DNA of 64,000 nt, taken from the NCBI RefSeq assembly GCF_030186535.1, contig NZ_JASNVW010000005.1, forward strand, positions 1 through 64,000, given 5' to 3'. Every line of letters begins with the position of its first letter. The first letter of the stretch is position 1. Below are positions 17,339 to 25,302 of this stretch, piece by piece. The DNA comes from Ignisphaera cupida. Lineage in GTDB: Archaea > Thermoproteota > Thermoprotei_A > Sulfolobales > Ignisphaeraceae. Below the pieces are notes generated by a model, which was not told the DNA's origin, searched no databases, and saw nothing but the letters and a program-made list of their open reading frames with translations. Both the position numbers and the translations under genes were made by a program.

Positions 17339-17922
17339 GATGCCACCAAAAATCTCCAAAATACTCAAATTTTGTGATGAAGCTAAAAGTTTTTGACATA
17401 ATATAACTATGTTAATTGTTAAAACAAGATGCAAACAGCTTTGTGGTGCTTTGCTGATTTAAGTATCAATAATAGCAATACAATATACCTTTGAGCAACA
17501 TACCTCATATTCAATTCCAATGTGTAACACCTCTAAGAATATTTTGCATTTATCCCCCACCATCCACATGTGTGTCACATTACAACATATTCAGTAATTT
17601 TCATAGATAAACTCATTTGCTATGGGATAGAATTACCTGTGTTAATATCTCCACACTAATTATACTGCATTATATGTGTAGCCTGTTACCTCCTTAGCTA
17701 TTATTCTTCATCTTCACTACTCTTAATATTTATGAATATGGCCTCCTCCAATTTCCCACACTTAAAGACTTTTAAATGTTATGAAGCCTATTGAAGTTTC
17801 TATGAAATTCAAAATCCTTTGGATTTATATCAATGTAAAAGCTTCGATGTAATTGTTGCGACATGTTGATGGTGATAACATATTGCTGCTATTGCTATGT
17901 AACGAAACATCTAACTTTGTCT
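17339..17922. other. AT-rich intergenic stretch, no gene seen
   Basis: About 580 bp with many stop codons in all frames and no RNA-like GC patch. It separates the amber-interrupted gene from the next small frame. A short match to part of the CRISPR repeat (TCAATTCCA near 17511) is no more than expected by chance. Confidence 0.4.
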
Positions 17923-18177
17923 TCATTTATCTAATGCCAGGATCTCTTCTTCAATTTCTTGAAGATGCCAAATCAAAATATCCATAAACTTGTGCCTATC
18001 TAAAATCACTAGATAGGGTTCTTTATCCATAAGCTTACTTGAAATTCTTTTCAGATATAGATCTTCAACCAACGGCTTTAGATCATTCATCTCCAAACCT
18101 AGTAAATCCAAGGTTTTTTCAAATTCAATTCTCAACTTCTCGGGCTTATCTCGATACTTGTTCTGAATCCCTATCAA
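17923..18177 (-). CDS. Small hypothetical protein
   Basis: An 84-residue, highly charged, probably all-helical protein, starting at a TTG. No family is recognised. The frame is open a further ten codons upstream without a standard start (residues VLIALSELIG), so the N-terminus is uncertain. It begins 23 bp after the stop of the nuclease-like gene on the same strand, so the two are probably co-transcribed. It may be a small partner protein of that gene. It could also be a remnant of a longer gene. Confidence 0.45.
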   Translation of the reverse strand: MIGIQNKYRDKPEKLRIEFEKTLDLLGLEMNDLKPLVEDLYLKRISSKLMDKEPYLVILDRHKFMDILIWHLQEIEEEILALDK

Positions 18178-18200
18178 TTCGCTTAACGCAATTAATACAC

Positions 18201-19331
18201 TTAATTTTTAGGAATACCACTCTCCTCAAGCTTTGCAACGCTATCTTTATACAGTGAATTGCATATAAACTTGAGAAGTTCTGTAGACGCATAAATACAG
18301 CTATCTTCACATGCCCTACCCTTAAAGTCGTAAGGTGATATTAGAACCAGTCCTGTTCTCTCCAAATCTTTCAAAGTTTTAACTCCTTCATTGTGAATCT
18401 TTGGAAGATTAAAAGCAGAAATACAGAAGTATATCAATTCGCTTGGATAAGGCAGTTCAGAAACCCTATCAATGTCTCGTATTGCTAATAAGAATCCAAC
18501 ATGGGCTAAAGCATCTACATAATTACGTTTTGGTGGGTATACCAGAGAGGCTCCTCTTAAACAGGCCAACGCTGTTATAAATGAAATTAATGGTTTGCTT
18601 TTTACAACATTCACAATCTCGTATCTATGTTCATTCACAAGATGTTTTTCATATGCTTTTGCAAGTGAAACTCCCTTATCAGTTAATGTAATTCCAAATA
18701 CTTTACCTTCTTGATAATTTCCATGAATGCCATATTCATCATGTGCTAGACCCAATGTTACTAAAAGATTTATAACTCTTGGATCCTCAAGCATCCTTTC
18801 CACTATAGGCTTCTCCAAAGGATATGGCCAGTAAACAAATCTTGTTGGAACTTGACCCCCCATTAAATGGGCTTTGAGAAGCAGCTTTAGAGCAGGTTCC
18901 ACAAATTCTTTAATCCCCAACCCCTCTAAAACATTTTCAAATTCGTCTAATGAAGATAGTGGTGGTAGAGGTGGTAGAGAAGCAAGGGCGGGAGGATAAT
19001 CTAGTGGAACTTTCAAAAGCTTTCTTAACCTTGGTTCAAACCCTTCCAAATCAACTATGTAAATACCGTTGATAGTGGGAATTTCATAGGGTTTCACAAC
19101 AACTATAAACTTTAGGTCTGCATTAAACTTTGAGAGTTTATCAATATCCTTAGCAAGATCCGAAGTTATGCTAACCTCAACAGCAATAGTTAAAGAATCT
19201 TTTTGACCAACTAAATCAATTCTTTCACCAGTTGGCAATCTATATTCTCTTTGAACAGAAAAGCCATAGTGTCTTAGTATTGCTTCAATTATTTCAACAA
19301 CCCTACCATGAAACTCGCTCCGATGAGACAA
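18201..19331 (-). CDS. PD-(D/E)XK nuclease-domain protein with a C-terminal helical region
   Basis: The 376-residue protein begins with a helix and then HYGFSVQREYRLPTGERIDLVGQKDSLTIAVEVSIT: Asp in ERIDLVG and Glu in AVEV form most of a restriction-endonuclease-like active site, although the usual Lys after Glu-x is replaced (EVS). The following DIDKLSKFNADLKFIVVVKP is typical of the same fold. The rest may be winged-helix-like and alpha-helical and is unassigned. The start is TTG at 19331. It leads a two-gene unit with the small frame at 17923. With the CRISPR array, Cas6 and PLD-like protein nearby, a defence role is possible but unproved. Confidence 0.6.
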   Translation of the reverse strand: MSHRSEFHGRVVEIIEAILRHYGFSVQREYRLPTGERIDLVGQKDSLTIAVEVSITSDLAKDIDKLSKFNADLKFIVVVKPYEIPTINGIYIVDLEGFEPRLRKLLKVPLDYPPALASLPPLPPLSSLDEFENVLEGLGIKEFVEPALKLLLKAHLMGGQVPTRFVYWPYPLEKPIVERMLEDPRVINLLVTLGLAHDEYGIHGNYQEGKVFGITLTDKGVSLAKAYEKHLVNEHRYEIVNVVKSKPLISFITALACLRGASLVYPPKRNYVDALAHVGFLLAIRDIDRVSELPYPSELIYFCISAFNLPKIHNEGVKTLKDLERTGLVLISPYDFKGRACEDSCIYASTELLKFICNSLYKDSVAKLEESGIPKN

Positions 19332-19669
19332 TCCTAAATCACTAGACTAAAAACTATTCGAAACAAAAATTTATCTTTTATCTCTTGAACATCAAACTAT
19401 CTTCGAACATATTCTACACGTTCAATACCTTTCAAAATATCTCTCATCTCTCATTATAAAATTTTAACACAAATAGTGTTTAACTATGGACTACGATTAT
19501 GATGCGTGTTACTATCTATGATTTATTTTAAGAAAGTTTTAAAGCATACCATCGTTTTACACTTCTTCACCTCCTCGGGATTTAAACATCTTCTTTGCAG
19601 TCATTAAGATACATAAACATTAATAGATTTCTGTCCAGCAATCTCCTTAATTCTTCACGAAATATGCGG
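19332..19669. other. Intergenic stretch, no gene seen
   Basis: About 340 AT-rich bp between the nuclease-like gene and the relic array. It should hold the minus-strand promoter of the nuclease-like gene. No reading frame or structured RNA is evident. Confidence 0.4.
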
Positions 19670-19872
19670 CTTTCAATTCCATCTTTTGGATTCCTTTAAC
19701 GATGCTGATGGGAAGATGCATATGATTAAGATTTCGCACTTTCAATTCCATTTTTTGGATTCGAAATTGTTCTTGTGTTGATTCAATACTGCATTGAAAA
19801 TTTAAACTTTCAATTCCATTTAATGGATTCCGATCCTGGTTCTCTTGTTTGAGAGTCTCCATTTGTGGATTC
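19670..19872 (-). CRISPR. Relic CRISPR array, three repeats plus a partial one, opposite orientation
   Basis: Minus-strand repeats lie at 19739-19762 (exact), 19670-19693 (one mismatch) and 19807-19830 (two mismatches), with spacers of 45 and 44 nt, the same size as in the intact arrays. A partial repeat (TCCATTTGTGGATTC) at about 19858-19872 is too close for a normal spacer, which suggests a deletion. Mutated repeats and small size mark it as decaying. A minus-strand frame across it is an artefact of the repeats. Confidence 0.8.
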
Positions 19873-20181
19873 GAAACTGTTCACTATAAAATGTGTTGAA
19901 TGGGGTATAAAAGCTTTTAAGCTAATTAAGCCAAGGTGATTGCGATGATCATCAATCATCAATGATCTGATGAAACCATCAGTGCAGTGAAGCTATTGCA
20001 ATGTGGATCATAGAGAGTTTTGTAAAAGAGTTGAGTAAATTGCACACATAGAGAAAATTTTTATGGTTTCATAAAAACTTTTAAAGGGTTTATATATCTT
20101 GGCAATGCCTGCATTGCATGTATGGAATGAGAGTAGAGTTGAATGGCTTAAAAATCTATTGCTTTATGTTTTGTGGATTCA
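19873..20181. other. Possible shared leader between two divergent relic CRISPR repeats
   Basis: This 309-bp AT-rich block lies between the minus-strand relic array and a plus-strand solitary repeat. It contains several TATA-like boxes (near 19911, 20055 and 20091), a short hairpin GCAATGC-GCATTGC near 20104 and a cluster of ATCATCAAT repeats near 19945. TTGTGGATTC occurs at both ends (19863-19872 and 20171-20180). No gene is seen. A leader role is inferred from position only. Confidence 0.35.
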
Positions 20182-20205
20182 GAATTCAAAAAATGGAGTT
20201 GAAAG
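20182..20205 (+). repeat. Solitary CRISPR-like repeat
   Basis: Matches the 24-nt repeat at 22 of 24 positions (C to T at position 5, A to G at 17) and keeps the TTGAAAG end. It lies five bp from the stop codon of the DHPS-like gene, on the opposite strand. Confidence 0.7.
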
Positions 20206-20210
20206 TATAT

Positions 20211-21800
20211 TTATGATTGAGGGTGTTTTGGTGATGTGATTGGTTTTGGTATTTGGAATAGTGGTAGCTCTTGAACATAGTTTTTTCCTAGTTTCAATGC
20301 TTCTTCTGCTTTTGCTAATTCTATTCCTAGGTATATTGCATGTGATAGTGATGATATTAATCCTCTTGACAGTATCTCATTTCTGATTGCCTTTGCTGTC
20401 TTCCCTTTTATCAGTATCTTGCCTTTTCTTCCTATGTACAAAGCTTTTATATAGCCTTCCTCATGGTCAACAGCTATTTTGAATATTCCCATTGGGTCTA
20501 GAGGGTACTGCTTCTCCTCTTCTGATGCAATAACTGTTTCTACTCCTGTTTCCTCAAGCGGTGTTTCAATGCGTTTTTTATCTTTTAGTATTAGAAGTGA
20601 TATTCCAAGGTTTTTCGGGGGTGTGCCAAGGATTTTTGATAGTGTCGCCATTTGAGATGCTATCTTCGCTTCTCTTGTTGACCCCCTTGTCTTTGTGCTT
20701 GCCTCAGTTGTTAAAACAGTGCTAACACCAATTTCCTGGGCTAGTAGAACAAGCAAGGCGTTTGCACCAATGCTATCAGCATCGATAAGCTCAACAACGT
20801 TTCCAATACCCATAAACATTGGTATTTCTGGATGCAGCTCTTTGAATTTGTGGAAGGCTAGCATTGAGTTGAATGTTGAGCTTGGTGGATCTAGAATAGC
20901 ATCTGCTAAAACATTTTCAATTCCTCTGCTTTTCAAATACTCAACTGTTTTTGATAGAAGCTCAACTCTTTCACTAACCTTCTCCGGTATTGAGTTTGTC
21001 GATGGATTTCTGGGTATAGCAACAACAGCTATGTCTTTAACACTTCTCTCAACCTTGTCTATGTTACCTAGATGAATATTTATAACCATGTCGCATTCAG
21101 CTTCAACACCTTTAACAATCTCACTCGGAATCTCAGTATCTATCGCTATAGGCACATCAAATTCTCTCTTCAAAAACCTCACAACTCTATAGACATCATC
21201 TGGTCTTGGATTCAAAGCCTCAAAACCAAGGCTAATACCATCAGCACCACTTTCAACCAGATAGGAAACCCTTTTGTACAAGTCATTGTTTTGAAGCTCG
21301 TGAGCAAATGGAATCTCAGAAAAAACTCTTATTGGCGGTGGGCTTATCGGTATACACAACTTTCCAACGTAAATACATTGCCCAATGCTTTTCTCAAGAT
21401 CATTCAAAAGCTTCGCATTTCTCTCAACAAGCATATTCTGAATAACATCATCTGCAGGAATCTCACTAGACAACATGCTTAAATCATCTAGCTTCAGAAG
21501 CTCAGACAAATCAACAGCGTTTACACATCCCTTAACAGCTTTCACACCAATGGCATTCTCAATAACTTTTGCAGAGCCCTTTGCAAGTCCGGGTATCAAA
21601 ATATAGTCATACATGTCTTTTCCTATGCTTCTAGCCCTAAGCAAATTAGCTATGTACTCAGTTGTCATAAAAGCAGCAACATCTATTGGTGCAACAAAAA
21701 CTTCAACAAAATGCTTTGTTTTACTAGCTTCAACAGCTTTTCTAACAATTGGCTCAGCCAATCTCCCAGTAACAACAAGTATTCTAGCCACGATGCTCAC
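20211..21800 (-). CDS. Dihydropteroate synthase-like protein of H4MPT biosynthesis (MJ0107/DUF6513 type)
   Basis: The 529-residue protein has an N-terminal domain (RILVVTGRLAEPIVRKA, DVAAFMTTEYI) and a TIM-barrel-like domain related to pterin-binding enzymes: VESGADGISLGFEA, VPIAIDTEIP, MVINIHLG, VLADAILDPP, FMGIGNVVELIDADS. It is the archaeal DHPS-related family found in H4MPT/methanofuran-making organisms and in methylotrophic bacteria; its exact step is debated. The start is a GTG at 21800 (or 21791), with a TATA box near 21840. It is next to mptD on the same strand and opens a ten-gene H4MPT region. A CRISPR-like solitary repeat touches its 3' end. Confidence 0.85.
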   Translation of the reverse strand: MSIVARILVVTGRLAEPIVRKAVEASKTKHFVEVFVAPIDVAAFMTTEYIANLLRARSIGKDMYDYILIPGLAKGSAKVIENAIGVKAVKGCVNAVDLSELLKLDDLSMLSSEIPADDVIQNMLVERNAKLLNDLEKSIGQCIYVGKLCIPISPPPIRVFSEIPFAHELQNNDLYKRVSYLVESGADGISLGFEALNPRPDDVYRVVRFLKREFDVPIAIDTEIPSEIVKGVEAECDMVINIHLGNIDKVERSVKDIAVVAIPRNPSTNSIPEKVSERVELLSKTVEYLKSRGIENVLADAILDPPSSTFNSMLAFHKFKELHPEIPMFMGIGNVVELIDADSIGANALLVLLAQEIGVSTVLTTEASTKTRGSTREAKIASQMATLSKILGTPPKNLGISLLILKDKKRIETPLEETGVETVIASEEEKQYPLDPMGIFKIAVDHEEGYIKALYIGRKGKILIKGKTAKAIRNEILSRGLISSLSHAIYLGIELAKAEEALKLGKNYVQELPLFQIPKPITSPKHPQS

Positions 21801-21888
21801 ACAAACTTTTTTCTTCTACAGTTTTTGGGAAAGAGAAACATATATTCTTATTGAATTCAATTCCTTTTGGCAAAGCATCAACATATAG

Positions 21889-22293
21889 CTATTTAGCTTC
21901 CTTCTCATCAACTTCGCCAATATCCTCTATATAGGCTAGGCTATAGTCAAGCTCTGGAACATACCTTAAACGAGCCTTCACATAGGCTTTGCCATATCTA
22001 ACAACAACACTTATGTCCATGTTTCTAGATCTAAGAGTTGAATATTTATAGGGGTTGTAGTCTTTTGGAATATCAATGCTTATTCTAACCCTTGCCTCAC
22101 TTTTAAATGGCTGAGACAAAATAGCATACTCAATAACTTTTTCTAGAAGCCTTGCCTCTTCCTCAAACCTTATTGGAATTCCCGAAAACTGGTGAATAGC
22201 CATGCCAATTGCTATTCCAGCTTCAAAAGCAGCTCTCTCCCTATCGCTAACCCTAGGCGAAAAATACTTTGCAGCAACATCACTTTTCTCCAC
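21889..22293 (-). CDS. mptD: Archaeal 7,8-dihydroneopterin aldolase MptD
   Basis: About 134 residues from a GTG at 22293; the frame is open to a TTG at 22311. The segment ERAAFEAGIAIGMAIHQFSGIPI is the hallmark of the MptD family (PF04038), which is unrelated to bacterial FolB and splits 7,8-dihydroneopterin to 6-hydroxymethyl-dihydropterin and glycolaldehyde. Length fits the family. It is divergent from mptA, with both TATA boxes in the 104-bp gap, and upstream of the DHPS-like gene, so three consecutive steps of pterin synthesis meet here. Confidence 0.85.
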   Translation of the reverse strand: MEKSDVAAKYFSPRVSDRERAAFEAGIAIGMAIHQFSGIPIRFEEEARLLEKVIEYAILSQPFKSEARVRISIDIPKDYNPYKYSTLRSRNMDISVVVRYGKAYVKARLRYVPELDYSLAYIEDIGEVDEKEAK

Positions 22294-22324
22294 GAAAATC
22301 CCCAGCCACAAAATCGCTTTGCCT

Positions 22325-22373
22325 CTATTTAAACCTGCTTATAGCTTTCTTTCATATGCAAATGATTTATAAG
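22325..22373. promoter_or_regulatory. Divergent promoter pair of mptD and mptA
   Basis: The minus-strand box GTTTAAATAG (22334-22325) serves mptD and the plus-strand box TTTATAAG (22366-22373) serves mptA. The plus-strand box lies about 25 nt from the GTG at 22398, predicting a leaderless mptA transcript. Confidence 0.5.
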
Positions 22374-22397
22374 CCGATTTACGCTTTGCATAAAAAG

Positions 22398-23303
22398 GTG
22401 AGGATACTGACTCTTGGTATGCGCCAAATTCCTGATGTTCAGCAAGAGCAGCCGAGAATGCCAATACCAATAGATAGAGTATGTGTGAAGAATCTCTACA
22501 GAAGAATTTGCTTGAAGAGCTCCCAAAGTGGAAGAGTTTGCCTAGACTCAAAAATTACTGCATGCATTGATTTACCAGCTAATCAGCGTGGAATACATGT
22601 TTCAAGATCTGCAGAATCTGTTGTAGAGTCCTTTGCCGATATAGAGTACAGGGATTTTGCAAAGGTTGAAAATGCTTTGGAGAATCTTGTTAATGTTTTG
22701 CTCAATAGACATGGATATGCTCTAAGAGCAATGGCAAAACTGGAAACTGTTTATCTTCTTGATTATCGCGATGAGTATGTTGGGATAGAGGATTTGATAC
22801 CCATAAAAATATTGATAACAGTTAAGAAGAGTAGAGGTGGTGAAGCAGAGTTCAAAATTGGTGTTGGGTTAGAGGGTATGACCGTTTGTCCTTGTGCACA
22901 ACAGGTTTTTTCACACATGGAGAATATTCAAAGTGTTTATGTTCCATCCCATAGCCAAAGAGCAAAAATGCTTATTGTTGTTACATCAAATAGAAACACA
23001 GTTGATATAAGAGACGTTGCAGTTGCTGGATTAAAAGCATTTTCAGCACCACTCTTCACAATTTTGAAGCGTGTTAATGAGTATAGACTTGTTAAAAAAG
23101 CTTTTGAATCACCAAAATTTGTTGAGGATGTTGTTCGCCAAGCCATATACAACATCTACTCTATAATTAAAGACAAAGTCGATGACAATACAAGAATAAC
23201 TGTAAAAGTTGAAAGCTTTGAAAGCATACATCCATATGATCTATGTGCAGAAGCTAGCTACACAGTAAATGAGTTGAAAAAGCTTTTAGAACCAAACTCG
23301 TAG
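22398..23303 (+). CDS. mptA: GTP cyclohydrolase MptA (FolE2-related)
   Basis: About 301 residues. It converts GTP to 7,8-dihydroneopterin 2',3'-cyclic phosphate, the first step of H4MPT synthesis, with Fe(II). The family motif EGMTVCPCAQ (near residue 160) holds the metal-binding Cys, and the N-terminal IPDVQ and RGIHVSR segments fit FolE2/MptA proteins. The frame runs back to 22269, but that part shows no homology-like pattern; GTG 22398 (leaderless) or ATG 22419 (MRQIPDV) are the best starts. It is divergent from mptD. A cyclic phosphodiesterase (MptB) is not seen in the window. Confidence 0.9.
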   Translation: MRILTLGMRQIPDVQQEQPRMPIPIDRVCVKNLYRRICLKSSQSGRVCLDSKITACIDLPANQRGIHVSRSAESVVESFADIEYRDFAKVENALENLVNVLLNRHGYALRAMAKLETVYLLDYRDEYVGIEDLIPIKILITVKKSRGGEAEFKIGVGLEGMTVCPCAQQVFSHMENIQSVYVPSHSQRAKMLIVVTSNRNTVDIRDVAVAGLKAFSAPLFTILKRVNEYRLVKKAFESPKFVEDVVRQAIYNIYSIIKDKVDDNTRITVKVESFESIHPYDLCAEASYTVNELKKLLEPNS

Positions 23304-23410
23304 CAACAACTATATGCAAAATCTTGAGGAAGCTACCAAGCTGTTTCCACATGATCAATACAGTTGCTGATCTGCTTATAAATTTTTAAAAGTGTAAACC
23401 TAGAAACATT

Positions 23411-23476
23411 TTTTGATGTAAATCAAAAGCTGTTGGGTCCTGCCCCCCTCTGACTTGTGATGAAGCCCCTACCCAT
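23411..23476. other. Hairpin plus GC-rich block in an intergenic gap
   Basis: A 7-bp hairpin (TTTTGAT, loop GTAA, ATCAAAA) at 23411-23428 is followed by a block much richer in G+C than its surroundings (23436-23472) containing CTGA and GTGATGA three nt apart. It may be a C/D box sRNA with poor outer boxes or the end of an IS200/IS605-type element; neither can be settled by eye. Confidence 0.3.
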
Positions 23477-23488
23477 GTTCTCAACTTG

Positions 23489-24478
23489 CTACTCGAATAC
23501 TAGCGAAGCTCCTCTGTTTCTAGCTGCAACAACATTATATGTGATTGTGTATCCCCTTGCTGTAGCATCGCTAGCAACTTTGGATGCTATTTCAACAGCT
23601 TTTGAATAATCTTCAACAATGCCATATACTGTTGGTCCCCAGCTGCTTTGCCCCACACCCTTAGCTCCGTATTTGAGCATTGCGTTGACTATGTGCTCTG
23701 ATTCTTCACAGCAGAAAACGCCTCCTTGGTACTTGGAGAAGTACTCGCCAACAACAATCTGTAGCTTTGTTAATGCTTTTCCAAATGTGTTGATATCGTT
23801 GCTCATTATAGAGGGTATTATGTGAAGCAAAACAAGTTTGTATAATTCAAACTGAATATCTTTTGGAAGAGGCTGTGGATAGTCCATAGCTTTTCTCTCG
23901 CTTTTCTCATCAAACCCCCTTCTACCTTTTGGAATAAACACAATTATGCTCCAATTTCTTGGAAAGTCGCATCTGAATATGGGCTTTGGCAAATCTAGTA
24001 CAGAAGCTGGTTTTTCCACAGGTCCTTCCCCAACTCTTCTACCAGAGTCAACAATAAATCCACCCAATTTGAATGTTGCCATACCTATTCCAGAGTCTCT
24101 TCCTCTACCAAGAAGAACAGCTAGCTCCTCAACACCGTAGCCAAATCCAAACAGCTTCGAAACAGCATAGCCAATGCTAAGCATTGTTTGTGTTGTTGAG
24201 CCAAGTCCAACATGTCTAGGTATAGCCTCTAAAATTTCAACAAAAACATTTTTTATACCAAGTCTAGACAGCACATGGCTTATGGCATCAGAAACATCAA
24301 CACTTGTTCTATTCACAACCCTAGGCTCATCAGATTTACACACCCTTGCAACAATTTTTGGTTTTTCAATAGCTAGGCCAAGACCGCCATAGGCTACACC
24401 ATCTGTGAAAAAGTTGTAGAATCCTAGGTGAAGCCTAGCTGAAGACTCAACAAAAACACAGTTGATTTGATTATTCAT
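23489..24478 (-). CDS. Beta-ribofuranosylaminobenzene 5'-phosphate (RFAP) synthase, copy 1
   Basis: The 329-residue GHMP-kinase-fold protein condenses 4-hydroxybenzoate or p-aminobenzoate with phosphoribosyl pyrophosphate, the committed step to the H4MPT side chain. Family signs: SSARLHLGFYNFF near residue 10, YGGLGLAIEKP, the glycine loop PRHVGLGSTTQ (near 92), GRGRDSGIGMATF, GGFIVDSGR and GQSSWGPTVYG near 285. Length matches the family. It lies between mptA and the DmrX-like gene. A second, clearly diverged copy is encoded at 34427-35464. Confidence 0.92.
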   Translation of the reverse strand: MNNQINCVFVESSARLHLGFYNFFTDGVAYGGLGLAIEKPKIVARVCKSDEPRVVNRTSVDVSDAISHVLSRLGIKNVFVEILEAIPRHVGLGSTTQTMLSIGYAVSKLFGFGYGVEELAVLLGRGRDSGIGMATFKLGGFIVDSGRRVGEGPVEKPASVLDLPKPIFRCDFPRNWSIIVFIPKGRRGFDEKSERKAMDYPQPLPKDIQFELYKLVLLHIIPSIMSNDINTFGKALTKLQIVVGEYFSKYQGGVFCCEESEHIVNAMLKYGAKGVGQSSWGPTVYGIVEDYSKAVEIASKVASDATARGYTITYNVVAARNRGASLVFE

Positions 24479-24564
24479 AACTTCTCAAAACAGGTTCTTG
24501 AGATAAAACTTAATATGTTTTATAGTGCTTAGCTGATTTTGCAGAAATTCAAAGGGTTTTTGCC

Positions 24565-25302
24565 TTGGCCGTTGCATGGTGTTTAACTGGTGGTGGAGCC
24601 TATTTGAGGGAGGTTGTTGACTACATGGTTAAAATAAAGAGGGAAACAAATGCCAAGGTAACTGTGTTCTTTACTAAGTGGGGTTATGAGGTTGCTAGAA
24701 TTTTTGGTGTTTTGCAAAAGATTAGACTTGTTGCTGGTGGTGGATACTATGAGGAGATTCTTGTTGGTGATGAGGGCATGTACTACATTGGAAGATTGAA
24801 TAGAAGAAGATATAGTGTTGTTGTTATAGCTCCTGCAACAAGCAACACAATTGCTAAGATTGTTCATGGTATTGCGGATTCTGTTGCTTCTGCAATTTTT
24901 AGTCAAGCAGTTAAGAGTGGAGTGCCTGTTGTGGTTCTTCCCACGGATATGCCAAATGAGAAGGGGGTTGTTGTAACTGAAACACCATGCTACATCGACA
25001 GAAATATTTGTTTGTATACTAAATGTGGTAGGTGTAGTGCTCAGGAGGCTTGCTCTGTAAAAGCTATAAAGATTGTTGATGGCTTACCAAGAATAGATCT
25101 AGGTGTTTGTATTGGCTGTGGGGTTTGTGTTCATAGCTGTATTTATGGAGCTGTTAAGTGTTGGGAGAAGGTGGAGCTGAGACCAAGGGAAACTGATTTG
25201 AGGAATATAGAGCTTTTGAAGAAAATTGAAAAAACATATGTTGTTTCATCACCTGAGCAACTATACAAAACTGTTAAGAGAATTGTTTTTGGTGGTGACT
25301 AG
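24565..25302 (+). CDS. Flavoprotein with two 4Fe-4S clusters, dihydromethanopterin reductase (DmrX/AfpA-like)
   Basis: The 245-residue protein has a flavoprotein (Rossmann-like) domain (VAWCLTGGGAYLREVVDYM, VVVIAPATSNTIAKIVHGI) and then ferredoxin motifs CLYTKCGRCSAQEAC and CIGCGVCVHSC (about 150-195). This combination is the DmrX-type dihydromethanopterin reductase, which makes the active tetrahydro form with reduced ferredoxin; the archaeoflavoprotein family is close. The start is TTG 24565, preceded by a purine-rich site. Its stop overlaps the end of the DUF1464 gene region tail to tail with no gap. The position in the H4MPT cluster supports the role. Confidence 0.82.
   Translation: MAVAWCLTGGGAYLREVVDYMVKIKRETNAKVTVFFTKWGYEVARIFGVLQKIRLVAGGGYYEEILVGDEGMYYIGRLNRRRYSVVVIAPATSNTIAKIVHGIADSVASAIFSQAVKSGVPVVVLPTDMPNEKGVVVTETPCYIDRNICLYTKCGRCSAQEACSVKAIKIVDGLPRIDLGVCIGCGVCVHSCIYGAVKCWEKVELRPRETDLRNIELLKKIEKTYVVSSPEQLYKTVKRIVFGGD

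Noticed and set aside
19647-19862. A 71-residue minus-strand protein
   Set aside because: It is only translation through the relic repeats.
19940-19985. C/D box sRNA in the ATCATCAAT-rich segment
   Set aside because: The boxes overlap each other and there is no proper D box at the right distance on either strand.
21849-21871. Another CRISPR-like element before the DHPS-like gene (GGAATTGAATTC)
   Set aside because: Only the central GGAATTGA matches; such 8-mers are expected several times by chance in this AT-rich window.
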